Shown: positions 27,456 to 36,651 of the stretch, one piece after another
Numbering within the stretch: position 1 is the stretch's first letter
Layout: each line of letters opens with the position of its first letter
Source of the DNA: an uncultured Roseburia sp.
Lineage (GTDB): Bacteria; Bacillota; Clostridia; Lachnospirales; Lachnospiraceae
Assembly (NCBI GenBank): GCA_910584215.1
Contig: CAJTYI010000004.1
Coordinates: 9,791 to 69,372 of the forward strand
Direction: 5' to 3'
DNA: 59,582 nt
The notes under the pieces: model-generated
Told to the model about the DNA's origin: nothing
Databases searched by the model: none
What the model saw: the letters and a program-made list of their open reading frames with translations, nothing else
Made by a program: the position numbers and the translations under genes

Positions 27456-28043
27456 ATGGAAATTCGCAGAATGAAAGAAAATGAATTGCTAAGCGTCATA
27501 AAGTTGGCGACAGGAATCTATGAATACAGTGCCAAACCTCAGGTACAAAACCCGGCTATGGTGCAGCAGTTTTATGATTATATGCAGCCCCAGGTATTGA
27601 CAGAGCAGTTTCGGGCCGAGAGTCTGCTGCTGTGGGGGGCCATTGAAGGCCAGACGCTCTGTGCGGTGGGAGCGATGCAGAGCAATGCCCATATCACCAT
27701 GCTCTATGTGCATCCCTATTATCAGAAGAGGGGGATTGGGGCAGCGATGCTGCAGGAGATGATAGGTTTTGCAGAGCATGTGCTTAGAGCAGGCCGTGTA
27801 ACGGTTCACGCCATTCCGGCGGCTTCGGCGGGCTTCTTCATCAAAAATGGCTTTACGCAGATGCCGGAAATCTCTTCGGGTGTGGATTTTTGTCCGCTGG
27901 AATATCGCTTTGCCGCGTATGTACAGCCTGCGCCGTCGAAAGGCATCAGCACGGGGATGCTGGTATTTATTCTGGCGGTATTGTTTGTAGTCAGTGGGGC
28001 CGCAGTCGTTGTTTCCATCCTATACAGCCTTTTGCTTTATTAG
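27456..28043 (+). CDS. GNAT family N-acetyltransferase with C-terminal membrane anchor
   Basis: A 195-residue protein. Residues 1-150 are a GNAT domain with the acetyl-CoA loop in YYQKRGIGAAML (about 88-99) and the ending FFIKNGF. A short linker is followed by a strongly hydrophobic segment (about 168-192), which should tether the enzyme to the cytoplasmic face of the membrane. The acceptor substrate is unknown. No sharp terminator separates it from the repeat block upstream. Confidence 0.8.
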   Translation: MEIRRMKENELLSVIKLATGIYEYSAKPQVQNPAMVQQFYDYMQPQVLTEQFRAESLLLWGAIEGQTLCAVGAMQSNAHITMLYVHPYYQKRGIGAAMLQEMIGFAEHVLRAGRVTVHAIPAASAGFFIKNGFTQMPEISSGVDFCPLEYRFAAYVQPAPSKGISTGMLVFILAVLFVVSGAAVVVSILYSLLLY

Positions 28044-28117
28044 CATGGTAGTTGTGTGCGATGGAATGTGCGTTTTGCCATTGCGTACCGATGGCAGAGA
28101 TTCGTCTCGAAAAAAGG

Positions 28118-28146
28118 TTGAAAAAGACAGGGTGTTATGATAGAAT
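28118..28146 (+). promoter_or_regulatory. Sigma-A promoter of carA-carB
   Basis: TTGAAA (28118-28123), 17 bases, TAGAAT (28141-28146). It predicts a leader of about 280 bases before carA. Confidence 0.65.
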
Positions 28147-28214
28147 CTCTTTAATTGAGTAAAGTAAATCATTTTTGCCGGGCGGCGGTTCACGAGGCAT
28201 CCAGCAAATTTGAC

Positions 28215-28252
28215 ACAGGAAACGTCATAATCAAATTTCTGGCGTTTCCTGT
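28215..28252 (+). promoter_or_regulatory. Hairpin in the carAB leader
   Basis: ACAGGAAACG (28215-28224) is perfectly repeated in inverted form at 28243-28252, extended inward to 13 pairs with one G-T. The loop is 12 bases and no T run follows. It could act as an antiterminator or protein-binding stem. Confidence 0.55.
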
Positions 28253-28363
28253 ATATGGTGCACGAGAGCAGAAAGACCGATGACAGTGAAAGCTGTCTGT
28301 GCCTGGCACAGCGGGCGGGAAGCAGGCAATTGTCTCCGACCCGATTGAATACGAGAATGACAG

Positions 28364-28389
28364 AAAAAAACGGCAGCGTTTTTTTTTTT
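28364..28389 (+). terminator. Possible attenuator hairpin before carA
   Basis: AAAAAAACG (28364-28372) pairs with CGTTTTTTT (28377-28385) around a 4-base loop, within a run of 11 Ts. The stem has only two G-C pairs, so it is a weak terminator at most. Confidence 0.4.
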
Positions 28390-28432
28390 GGGCTTCGTTG
28401 ATTTTTGCCAAAGGAAAGGACAAGGGAAAGGA

Positions 28433-29497
28433 ATGAAAGCATTTTTAATACTCGAAGACGGGACTGTATTTACTGGGACCAGTATTGGCGCGGCGAAGGA
28501 AGTAATCAGTGAGATCGTATTCAATACGTCGATGACCGGTTATCTGGAAGTATTGACCGACCCCTCTTATGCCGGACAGGCCGTGGTTATGACTTATCCG
28601 CTGATCGGAAATTACGGCGTCACGCCGGATATGGAGTCAAGAAAGCCCTGGCCGGACGCCTATATTGTCCGGGAGCTGTCCCGGATGCCAAGCAATTTCC
28701 GCTGTGAGGGCAGCATCCAGGATTTTTTGCTTCAATATGATATTCCGGGCATCGCTGGCATAGATACCCGCGCACTGACAAAAATTTTGCGTGAAAAAGG
28801 TACGATGAACGGGATGATTACAACCGACGAGGAATACCATATTGAGGAGATTTTACCCAGGTTAAAGGCATATAAGACCGGAAATGTCGTGGACCGCGTG
28901 ACTTGCGCCGAAAAATCCATCCTGCGGGGCAGGGGGAAGAAAGTAGCGCTGCTTGACCTGGGGGCGAAAAACAATATCGCACAGTCGCTTAACAGGCGGG
29001 GGTGCGAGGTGACGATTTATCCGGCGCGGACAACGGCGGCGGAGATTTTGGCATCGGAGCCGGACGGCATTATGCTCAGCAACGGACCTGGGGACCCGAA
29101 GGACTGCACCGGGATTATCGAGGAGATCAAAAAGCTCTATCAGTCCGACACGCCGATTTTTGCCATCTGCTTGGGGCACCAGCTGATGGCGCTTGCAACC
29201 GGCGCGGATACGCACAAAATGAAATACGGCCACCGCGGCGGCAATCACCCGGTCAAAGACCTGGCAACGGGGCGCGTCTATATTTCGTCGCAGAACCATG
29301 GCTATGTGGTGGATACGGAGCATTTGGATTCTTCCATTGCCGTTCCGGCGTTTGTCAATGTCAATGACGGGACGAACGAGGGCTTATCCTATGTCGGGAA
29401 AAATATTTTTACCGTGCAGTTTCACCCGGAGGCTTCCCCGGGGCCGCAGGACTCGGCGTACTTGTTTGATCGGTTTATAGAGATGATGCAGCGATGA
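28433..29497 (+). CDS. carA: Carbamoyl-phosphate synthase small (glutaminase) subunit
   Basis: Releases ammonia from glutamine and passes it to CarB. The 354-residue protein has the CarA-specific N-terminal domain (GTVFTGTSIGA, FNTSMTGYLEVLTDPSYAGQ) and a class I glutamine amidotransferase domain with the nucleophile in ICLGHQL and the His/Glu pair in FHPEASPGP. The ATG at 28433 follows AAGGGAAAGGA directly and matches the family start. carB follows after 120 bp with no terminator. Confidence 0.96.
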   Translation: MKAFLILEDGTVFTGTSIGAAKEVISEIVFNTSMTGYLEVLTDPSYAGQAVVMTYPLIGNYGVTPDMESRKPWPDAYIVRELSRMPSNFRCEGSIQDFLLQYDIPGIAGIDTRALTKILREKGTMNGMITTDEEYHIEEILPRLKAYKTGNVVDRVTCAEKSILRGRGKKVALLDLGAKNNIAQSLNRRGCEVTIYPARTTAAEILASEPDGIMLSNGPGDPKDCTGIIEEIKKLYQSDTPIFAICLGHQLMALATGADTHKMKYGHRGGNHPVKDLATGRVYISSQNHGYVVDTEHLDSSIAVPAFVNVNDGTNEGLSYVGKNIFTVQFHPEASPGPQDSAYLFDRFIEMMQR

Positions 29498-29617
29498 AAA
29501 ATGTTTGAGAGCGGCAGAGAGAGGATTTCGTTTGGCCGGTTTAGAGGATAGAAGTTCTATAGGCGCTGTACCGGAGCGTGCGCGCCATAGGGATACATTG
29601 TCGGAATGGAGGAAAAG

Positions 29618-32600
29618 ATGCCTAGAAAGAAAGAGATAAAAAAAGTGTTGGTGATCGGGTCCGGTCCTATTGTCATCGGGCAGGCGGCGGAGTTTGACTA
29701 TGCGGGCACGCAGGCGTGCCGCTCCTTGAAAGAGGAGGGGGTTGAGGTGGTGTTGGTAAACTCCAATCCGGCGACCATCATGACGGACAAGGATATTGCG
29801 GACCAGGTCTACATTGAACCGCTCACCGTTTCTGTGCTGGAGCGGATTATCGCAAAAGAGAAACCGGACGGTATATTGCCGACGCTGGGCGGACAGGCAG
29901 GGTTGAATCTTGGCATGGAACTCTCCGAAAAAGGGATTTTAGAGAAATATGGCGTGCGCTTAATCGGCACGACGGCGGAGACGATTTTTCGCGCCGAGGA
30001 CAGGCAGGCTTTTAAAGATACGATGGAAAAAATCGGGGAGCCGTGCGCCGCTTCACAGGTGGTAAATAATGTGGACGACGGTATCCGGTTTACCAATACG
30101 ATCGGCTATCCGGTCGTGCTGCGCCCCGCATTTACGCTCGGCGGGAGCGGCGGCGGCATTGCCCACGACGAGAACGAACTGATTGAAATTTTGACGAACG
30201 GACTGCGATTAAGCCGCGTGGGCGAAGTGCTGGTGGAGCGCTGCATTGCAGGCTGGAAAGAGATCGAGTATGAAGTGATGCGCGATGCGGCCGGCAACTG
30301 CATCACTGTCTGCAACATGGAAAATATTGACCCTGTGGGTGTGCACACCGGCGACTCGATCGTCGTTGCTCCCTCCCAGACGCTGGGGGACAAAGAATAT
30401 CAGATGCTGCGCACGTCCGCTTTAAATATCATCACGGAACTTGGCATTACAGGCGGCTGTAATGTCCAGTACGCGCTGCACCCGGATACATTTGAGTACT
30501 GCGTGATCGAGGTAAACCCCCGCGTTTCGCGCTCTTCCGCGCTGGCCTCCAAGGCGACCGGATATCCGATCGCAAAGGTGGCGGCCAAGATCGCCTTAGG
30601 CTACACGTTGGACGAGATCAAAAATGCGATTACCGGCAAGACCTACGCGAGTTTTGAGCCGATGCTCGATTACTGTGTGGTAAAGATTCCCAGGCTGCCG
30701 TTTGACAAATTTATCACGGCCAAGCGCACTTTAACGACGCAGATGAAAGCCACGGGCGAGGTGATGAGCATCTGCGACAACTTCGAGGGAGCGCTGATGA
30801 AAGCGATCCGCTCGTTAGAACAGCATGTGGACAGCCTGCTCTCCTATGATTTTTCCGATTTGTCCGAGGCAGAGCTTTATCTCCAATTGGAAAAGGTGGA
30901 CGACCGCCGTATCTGGGCGATCGCGGAAGCGCTGCGGCGCGGCGTGAGCTACGATAAGATCAATGAAATCACAAGGATAGACAGGTGGTTTATCGACAAA
31001 ATTGCGATCTTAGTGGAGATGGAGGGACGCTTAAAAGCGGAACCGCTGACGGCCGAACTCTTAAAAGAGGCAAAACGCATCCAGTTCCCGGACAATGTGA
31101 TTGCGGCTTTGACCGGCCAAAGCGAGCAGCAGGTGCACGATATGCGCTATGAGCACGGCATCCTTGCGGCTTATAAAATGGTCGATACCTGCGCGGCGGA
31201 GTTTGAGGCGAGCACGCCCTATTACTATTCGGTGTATGGCAGCGAGAACGAGGCAGCCATCACAAAGCCAGAGAAAAAGGTGCTTGTGCTTGGTTCCGGG
31301 CCGATACGCATCGGACAGGGTATTGAATTTGATTATTGTTCGGTCCACTGTACCTGGGCGTTTGCGAAAGAGGGCTGGGAGACGGTTATCGTCAACAATA
31401 ACCCGGAGACCGTCTCTACCGATTTTGATATTGCGGACAAGCTTTACTTTGAACCGCTGACGCCGGAGGATGTGGAGGCGATTGTGAAGCTGGAGAAACC
31501 GGACGGAGCGGTGGTGCAGTTCGGCGGCCAGACGGCGATTAAGCTGACAGAGAGCCTCATGAAGATGGGTGTTAAGATTCTGGGAACGAAAGCGGAGGAT
31601 GTGGACGCCGCCGAGGATAGGGAGTTATTTGATAAGATATTGGAGCAGACCGGTATTCCAAGGGCTGCCGGCGGAACGGTATTTACCGCCGAGGAGGCAA
31701 AAGAGGTGGCGGGGCGTCTTGGCTATCCTGTGCTTGTCCGGCCCTCTTACGTTCTGGGCGGGCAGGGGATGCGCATCGCTTTTTGTGATGAAGAGATCGA
31801 GGAGTTTATCGGCATCATCAACCGCATTGCGCAGGATCATCCGATTCTCGTGGACAAATATTTACAGGGCAAGGAGATCGAGGTGGACGCCGTGTGTGAC
31901 GGCGCTGATATCCTGATTCCGGGTATCATGGAGCATATTGAGCGCACCGGTATCCATTCCGGCGACAGCATTTCCGTCTATCCGGCGCAGACCATCAGCA
32001 GCCATGTGAAGGAGACGATCATCGATTATACCAGGCGGTTGGCGCAGGCGCTCCATGTCGTCGGCTTAATCAATATTCAGTTTATCGCCATGAATGAGGA
32101 GGTATATGTGATCGAGGTCAATCCGCGATCCTCGAGAACCGTGCCCTACATCAGCAAGGTGACGGGGATTCCGATCGTGGATATGGCGGCGAAAGTGATC
32201 ATGGGAAATACCATCCGCGGCCTGGGTTATGAGCCAGGTCTTGCGCCATCCGCAGAGTATATTGCAGTCAAGATGCCGGTGTTTTCGTTTGAAAAGCTGC
32301 GCGGCGCGGAGATCTCCTTAGGGCCGGAGATGAAGTCGACCGGCGAGTGCCTTGGCATCGCAGAGACTTTTAATGAAGCGCTGTACAAAGCGTTTCTCGG
32401 CGCGGGTATCAAACTGCCCAAGCACAAGCAGATGATTATGACCGTAAAGGACGCGGACAAGGAGGAGGCGGTTGGTATCGCCAAGCGTTTTGAGGCGCTC
32501 GGGTACAAGATTTACGCGACCAGGAGTACCGCAAAATATTTGCAGAAAAATGGTGTGGATGCGCGGCGCGTCAACAAGATAACGCAGGAGTCGCCGAATG

Positions 32601-32824
32601 TCATGGACCTGATACTCGGACATAAGATTGACCTTGTCATCGACACCCCGACGCAGGGCAACGGTGATAAGACGCGCGACGGCTTTTTAATCCGCCGAAA
32701 TGCGATCGAGACGGGGGTTTATTGTATTACCGCGATGGATACGGCCAATGCGCTGGCTTTAAGTCTTGAGTCGGCGATGGATACGCCGACACCAGTGGAT
32801 ATCGCCAAAGTGAAAAATATTTAG
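29618..32824 (+). CDS. carB: Carbamoyl-phosphate synthase large subunit
   Basis: Makes carbamoyl phosphate from bicarbonate, ammonia and ATP for pyrimidine and arginine synthesis. At 1068 residues it has the normal full length, with two homologous ATP-grasp halves: the first opens KKVLVIGSGPIVIGQAAEFDYAG and the second KKVLVLGSGPIRIGQGIEFDYC. The C-terminal MGS-like regulatory domain is present (VGIAKRFEALGYKIYAT to the end). GGAGG five bases upstream selects the ATG at 29618 over the in-frame ATG at 29606. A terminator follows. Confidence 0.97.
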   Translation: MPRKKEIKKVLVIGSGPIVIGQAAEFDYAGTQACRSLKEEGVEVVLVNSNPATIMTDKDIADQVYIEPLTVSVLERIIAKEKPDGILPTLGGQAGLNLGMELSEKGILEKYGVRLIGTTAETIFRAEDRQAFKDTMEKIGEPCAASQVVNNVDDGIRFTNTIGYPVVLRPAFTLGGSGGGIAHDENELIEILTNGLRLSRVGEVLVERCIAGWKEIEYEVMRDAAGNCITVCNMENIDPVGVHTGDSIVVAPSQTLGDKEYQMLRTSALNIITELGITGGCNVQYALHPDTFEYCVIEVNPRVSRSSALASKATGYPIAKVAAKIALGYTLDEIKNAITGKTYASFEPMLDYCVVKIPRLPFDKFITAKRTLTTQMKATGEVMSICDNFEGALMKAIRSLEQHVDSLLSYDFSDLSEAELYLQLEKVDDRRIWAIAEALRRGVSYDKINEITRIDRWFIDKIAILVEMEGRLKAEPLTAELLKEAKRIQFPDNVIAALTGQSEQQVHDMRYEHGILAAYKMVDTCAAEFEASTPYYYSVYGSENEAAITKPEKKVLVLGSGPIRIGQGIEFDYCSVHCTWAFAKEGWETVIVNNNPETVSTDFDIADKLYFEPLTPEDVEAIVKLEKPDGAVVQFGGQTAIKLTESLMKMGVKILGTKAEDVDAAEDRELFDKILEQTGIPRAAGGTVFTAEEAKEVAGRLGYPVLVRPSYVLGGQGMRIAFCDEEIEEFIGIINRIAQDHPILVDKYLQGKEIEVDAVCDGADILIPGIMEHIERTGIHSGDSISVYPAQTISSHVKETIIDYTRRLAQALHVVGLINIQFIAMNEEVYVIEVNPRSSRTVPYISKVTGIPIVDMAAKVIMGNTIRGLGYEPGLAPSAEYIAVKMPVFSFEKLRGAEISLGPEMKSTGECLGIAETFNEALYKAFLGAGIKLPKHKQMIMTVKDADKEEAVGIAKRFEALGYKIYATRSTAKYLQKNGVDARRVNKITQESPNVMDLILGHKIDLVIDTPTQGNGDKTRDGFLIRRNAIETGVYCITAMDTANALALSLESAMDTPTPVDIAKVKNI

Positions 32825-32832
32825 ACCGGTGG

Positions 32833-32866
32833 GAGCAGCAGGTGCGGGGCGTCTGCTGCTCTTTTT
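32833..32866 (+). terminator. Intrinsic terminator after carB
   Basis: GAGCAGCAG (32833-32841) pairs with CTGCTGCTC (32853-32861), followed by five Ts. Confidence 0.88.
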
Positions 32867-32886
32867 CGATACGATAAGGATGGTGC

Positions 32887-33882
32887 ATGATGAAGAAGAA
32901 AAATAGTTATATCATATACATAGCGCTGTTAGGGCTGTTGGTGACATTGGCGCTTGGTGGATGCAGGGCAGACAGTGAGCAAGCGGAAGAAATATACAAC
33001 CAGGCGGCATCCGCCGGAGCTGACGGTATTTCACTGGCCGACATCCCGCCATACGATGGGGAGCTTTCGGTGGAACTCTCCGGCAATGTCCCCTCGTTCC
33101 CGGAGGAAGAGATCACGACGGAACCGTTTGAGCGTTACAGTGAGTTGGACGAGCTGGGGCGCTGCGGCACGGCCTATGCCAATATCTGTGAGGAGCTGAT
33201 GCCGACGGAGCCGCGCGGGGATATCGGTATGATCAAGCCGACCGGATGGCACACTGTTAAGTATGACAGCGTGGACGGCAATTATCTCTACAACCGCTGT
33301 CATCTGATCGCCTTTATGCTGGCGGGGGAGAACGACAACGAAAAGAATCTGATTACGGGTACCCGCTATTTTAATGTCGAGGGTATGCTGCCGTTTGAGC
33401 AGATGGTGGCAGACTATGTGGAGGAGAGCGGCGGCCATGTGCTCTACCGCGTCACGCCGGTTTATCAGGGAGATAATCTTGTGGCCTCCGGCGTAATGAT
33501 GGAGGCATACTCCGTCGAGGACGCGGGGGCAGGGGTCTGTTTCTGCGTTTATGTGTATAATGTACAGCCCGGCGTAGAGATTGATTATGCAACCGGGGAG
33601 AGCCGTCTTGCCAGCGAGATGGGAGGTGCCGACGGCGCGGCGCAGCCCGACAAGACGCAGAGGAATGGTTCGGGAGATGCCGACGGCGCATTCGATGAAC
33701 AAGGGCAGCAAGCTAAGGAGGAGAGCGGCCAGTATATCCTCAATCAGAATACGCATAAATTTCATACACCCGATTGCGGCAGCGCGGCCGATATCAAACC
33801 GCAAAATAGGGCAGAGTATGAGGGAAGCAGAGCGGAGCTGGTTAGGCAGGGGTATGAGCCATGTGGGAGATGCAGGCCGTAA
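32887..33882 (+). CDS. Secreted DNA/RNA non-specific endonuclease, lipoprotein, with C-terminal Cys/His domain
   Basis: A 331-residue lipoprotein (lipobox LALGGC near residue 26). The middle part (about 90-235) is an EndA/NucA-like beta-beta-alpha metal nuclease, with TGWHTVKYD, the active-site NRCHLIA (the usual DRGH position, with the histidine kept) and the metal-binding asparagine in NEKNLITGTRYFN. An acidic linker precedes a 50-residue ending with YILNQNTHKFHTPDC and YEPCGRCRP. That ending keeps a His, three Cys pattern like the zinc site of Ada-type domains, often seen at the ends of Clostridia nucleases. Roles could be nutrient use or DNA processing for uptake. No competence gene is adjacent. 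Confidence 0.88.
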   Translation: MMKKKNSYIIYIALLGLLVTLALGGCRADSEQAEEIYNQAASAGADGISLADIPPYDGELSVELSGNVPSFPEEEITTEPFERYSELDELGRCGTAYANICEELMPTEPRGDIGMIKPTGWHTVKYDSVDGNYLYNRCHLIAFMLAGENDNEKNLITGTRYFNVEGMLPFEQMVADYVEESGGHVLYRVTPVYQGDNLVASGVMMEAYSVEDAGAGVCFCVYVYNVQPGVEIDYATGESRLASEMGGADGAAQPDKTQRNGSGDADGAFDEQGQQAKEESGQYILNQNTHKFHTPDCGSAADIKPQNRAEYEGSRAELVRQGYEPCGRCRP

Positions 33883-33915
33883 ACGCTGATTTGGCGTGTG
33901 ATTTTCTCAAGCAAA

Positions 33916-33944
33916 TTGACAAAAGTGATTAAAAATGATATATT
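33916..33944 (+). promoter_or_regulatory. Sigma-A promoter of the second chemoreceptor gene
   Basis: TTGACA (33916-33921), 17 bases, TATATT (33939-33944). Confidence 0.8.
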
Positions 33945-34031
33945 GCTAACAGCACAAATGCACAGAGCGGATGAAAGAAATGACGTGACAAATCTTACAT
34001 TGTTCCATTATTTACATTTAGGAGGTTAATC

Positions 34032-35579
34032 GTGTTGAACAAGAAAAAGACGTCTGTTGAAGTTTACTTATCTACGGTGTTTAAATGGGGGCTTATTATC
34101 TTAGTAAGTGCTTGTATGTGTGCGACTGTCATGTTTAACACAGAAAAAATGTTTGGACTATATCCTGAAGTGCCTTGGCTTGCAACAATTGGTTTGGGTA
34201 TCATGGATGTAGCATTTTTTGCGATAGCTATCAGAATCATACAATCATCCTTTGATAAAGAAGGATATTTAAAAGAAGGCAGATTAAAGATTGGTAAGAT
34301 TTTTTCTGTGGTAGTTTTAGTTCTTCAATGGAATTATTTATTATATATGCTGCCTTCAAGAACGTTTTGGGGATTTTTATTCTTTTTCCTCATTTTGATC
34401 GCATTCTTTTTAGATATGAAACTGTTGCTCGTAAGCGGTTTGGCATGCATGGGTTCTTTATTTGCAGGATGGTTTATAAAAGGTACGGACCTTCTTCCCG
34501 TTAAGGATGAATTATTCCTGGCAGATATTATCATGTGTCTGGTTGCATTAGTGTTATCCTTAACCGGATTAATTATTTTTATATTTTTTGTTGCACATTT
34601 TTTAGTAAATGCCAAAAAAGATGAATTGGAAAAAAATAATGAACATGTCACCAGTATACTTGTCACCGTCCGCGAACTATCCGATCAATTACATACGGCC
34701 GGGGTGGCTCTCTCCGAGATTTCCGGAAAGGAAAGTGCCTCTGCGCAAGAACTTGCGGCGACAAGCGAGCAATTGGCGGCCGGAAATAATCTGTTAAGCG
34801 CAAAGACAGATGAGAGCATGGTTAATCTTAGTGAATTGAATAAGTGGGAAGATGTTGTAGCTGAGAATGTAGAAAAGGTGGAGGATACGTCCAAAGATCT
34901 TTTGGACAAATCAAAACAGTATGAGCAATTGCTGAACGATTTATCTCTCATCAATAGCGAAGTATCTCAATCCATGAATGCCACAACAAGTATAACGGAT
35001 AAATTATCGGAAGCCGTTCAGGAAATAGGAGTAACGTTAAATCTGATTAATGATATTTCGTCGTCGACTAATCTGTTGGCATTAAATGCAGCCATCGAGG
35101 CTGCACGGGCCGGAGAAGCGGGAAAGGGTTTTGCCGTAGTTGCAACAGAAGTGGGGAATCTCGCGAATAACACGCAGGAATCTTTAAAAGATGTTCGGGC
35201 GGTGATTGAACGGGTACAGCAAAATGTGGTTGAAATCACTGCGCAGGTAGAAGAAAACTCCTCTAAATTAGGAAAACAAAATGAATCTTTTGTCAATGTT
35301 TTCAACGGAATGAAAGAGATGACGGATATGCTCAATGTGTCAGTGGATGCCATTAAAGCCATGGGAGATGCACACAGAGAGCAGTCAGAAGTGATTAAGA
35401 ACACAGTTTTAATTAATCAGGATATTGCAGAAAGTATCAGAAACGAAAACGAACAGTTTAGTGCAATAAGCGAAATGGCGGAAAGCAATGCCAGCGATAC
35501 GGCAGAGGTTGCCACACAGGCCAACACGATTAATGAGATGGTGAATAAAATGACGCTGCTTCTTAAAAAAGATGAATAA
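34032..35579 (+). CDS. Methyl-accepting chemotaxis-like protein with six-helix membrane region and no HAMP
   Basis: A 515-residue transducer. Residues about 16-192 hold six hydrophobic segments with almost no outside loops, then a cytoplasmic signalling region with ISSSTNLLALNAAIEAARAG and GKGFAVVATEVGNLA. There is no periplasmic sensor or HAMP domain, so it may sense the membrane or a small lipophilic cue. AGGAGG six bases upstream points to the GTG at 34032. The gene is visibly richer in A+T than its neighbours, especially the membrane half, which hints at separate origin. It has its own near-consensus promoter. Confidence 0.85.
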   Translation: MLNKKKTSVEVYLSTVFKWGLIILVSACMCATVMFNTEKMFGLYPEVPWLATIGLGIMDVAFFAIAIRIIQSSFDKEGYLKEGRLKIGKIFSVVVLVLQWNYLLYMLPSRTFWGFLFFFLILIAFFLDMKLLLVSGLACMGSLFAGWFIKGTDLLPVKDELFLADIIMCLVALVLSLTGLIIFIFFVAHFLVNAKKDELEKNNEHVTSILVTVRELSDQLHTAGVALSEISGKESASAQELAATSEQLAAGNNLLSAKTDESMVNLSELNKWEDVVAENVEKVEDTSKDLLDKSKQYEQLLNDLSLINSEVSQSMNATTSITDKLSEAVQEIGVTLNLINDISSSTNLLALNAAIEAARAGEAGKGFAVVATEVGNLANNTQESLKDVRAVIERVQQNVVEITAQVEENSSKLGKQNESFVNVFNGMKEMTDMLNVSVDAIKAMGDAHREQSEVIKNTVLINQDIAESIRNENEQFSAISEMAESNASDTAEVATQANTINEMVNKMTLLLKKDE

Positions 35580-35584
35580 GGGAT

Positions 35585-35661
35585 GCCCCAGGGACGGGGC
35601 TATCAGGAAATATTTTGTTCAAAATGGTGAGGGTGCGACTCGTTGTGAGTTACACCCTCAC
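35585..35661. terminator. Paired hairpins between convergent genes
   Basis: GCCCC-6-GGGGC (35585-35600) is followed by a large hairpin: GTGAGGGTG (35627-35635) with CACCCTCAC (35653-35661), plus an inner ACTC/GAGT stem. Neither has a long T run, but both sit where convergent transcripts meet. Confidence 0.55.
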
Positions 35662-35684
35662 AGCATATGAATAAGAGAAAAACC

Positions 35685-36110
35685 TCACCACTTTGCAACT
35701 TCAAAGCTTTCTGATTTCAAAGCGCAGTAACGCCTTCCCTTGACTGCTGTAAACTTTAACACGCAGTAATCAGGGTCAGTGACTCCCTGCTTGTAATACA
35801 TCGTATCGCCGGTCTGCCATATTTCTTCTTTGATTTGCGGGTCCTGGAGTACCTCCATTGTGCCGGTCAGCATAATGCCCTCATACTGAAAACGTCCTCT
35901 TTTATAAAAATAGATGCTTGCCTTGGAATTTTTCATATATTGCTGTGTGCGCATAGAAGAGGTATTTGTCGTAAAATAAAAGCAATTTCCCTCAATCTTG
36001 CGCGGCGTAAACATGGCTTTTATGTTTGGAAAGCCATCTTCGTCCACGGAAGCGATAAACGCCGTCTTTTGTTTCTGGATAAATCCGATGATCTGTTCTC
36101 GTGTTTTCAT
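35685..36110 (-). CDS. Pyridoxamine 5'-phosphate oxidase-like flavin-binding protein
   Basis: A 141-residue split-barrel protein of the PNPOx-like superfamily, with FIASVDEDGFPNIKAMF, the FYFTTNTSSMR phosphate-binding stretch, and an ending typical of small general stress proteins. It probably binds FMN; the substrate is unknown. GGAGG lies eight bases before the ATG at 36110 (a GGAGG that overlaps the in-frame ATG at 36125), so 36110 is used. It is the second gene of a two-gene operon behind a MarR regulator. Confidence 0.8.
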   Translation of the reverse strand: MKTREQIIGFIQKQKTAFIASVDEDGFPNIKAMFTPRKIEGNCFYFTTNTSSMRTQQYMKNSKASIYFYKRGRFQYEGIMLTGTMEVLQDPQIKEEIWQTGDTMYYKQGVTDPDYCVLKFTAVKGRRYCALKSESFEVAKW

Positions 36111-36173
36111 AATTCCATCCTCCATAAATTTGCAGAACAAGCCGTATGCTTTGCTCTTTGAAAGCTTGCATGT

Positions 36174-36644
36174 TTACTCTTTTGACGCCGTATGGTCCGG
36201 TTCTAGGTGTTCGCGCAGCGTGTGCAGGATGCGCGCTAGGTACTGTTCAAACTGCACCCGCTCGTCCTCTGAAAATCCCTGATAGAATAAGGCGTTCATC
36301 TGATCTGACACAGACTCATATTTTTCCTGCAAGGACTTTGCGTATTCCGTGAGAGATATGATGGTCTGCCGGCGGTTTGCCGGATTGATCTCTCTTGTGA
36401 CAATGCCCTTTTGCACCATGCCGTCGATGACAGCGGAAACCGTATTTTTGGCAAGCGAGGTCTGCTCGCTGATCTCGCCGACGGTAAGATGATCTGTTTT
36501 CCACAGGATAAAAAGAATACGTCCCTGTCCGCCGCTTATTTCTAAGTTGTTAGCGAGTAAAAGCCGCTCGAAAATTCTGCCCTGAAGCTGTTTGATCTGT
36601 GTGATGTAAAATCCGCCTTTTGTCTCCAATCTGCCACCTCGCAT
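36174..36644 (-). CDS. MarR family transcriptional regulator
   Basis: A 156-residue winged-helix dimer. LTVGEISEQTSLAKNTVSAVIDGMVQKGIV is the DNA-recognition helix region, and REINPANRRQTIISLTEYA is the wing. It heads an operon with the flavin-binding protein gene 63 bp downstream, so it probably controls that gene and itself. The ATG at 36644 has no clear ribosome-binding site; a TTG at 36629 preceded by GAGGTGG is the alternative start. Confidence 0.85.
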   Translation of the reverse strand: MRGGRLETKGGFYITQIKQLQGRIFERLLLANNLEISGGQGRILFILWKTDHLTVGEISEQTSLAKNTVSAVIDGMVQKGIVTREINPANRRQTIISLTEYAKSLQEKYESVSDQMNALFYQGFSEDERVQFEQYLARILHTLREHLEPDHTASKE

Positions 36645-36651
36645 CTAAATA

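Larger units (their letters stand above)
28044..28432. other. Long carAB leader region
   Basis: No protein gene is seen. It contains a promoter (28118-28146), a 13-bp hairpin (28215-28252), small hairpins GACAG/CTGTC and TGTGC/GCACA near 28285-28315, and an A-tract/T-tract hairpin with 11 Ts (28364-28389). No clear PyrR-binding loop consensus was found. Confidence 0.6.
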
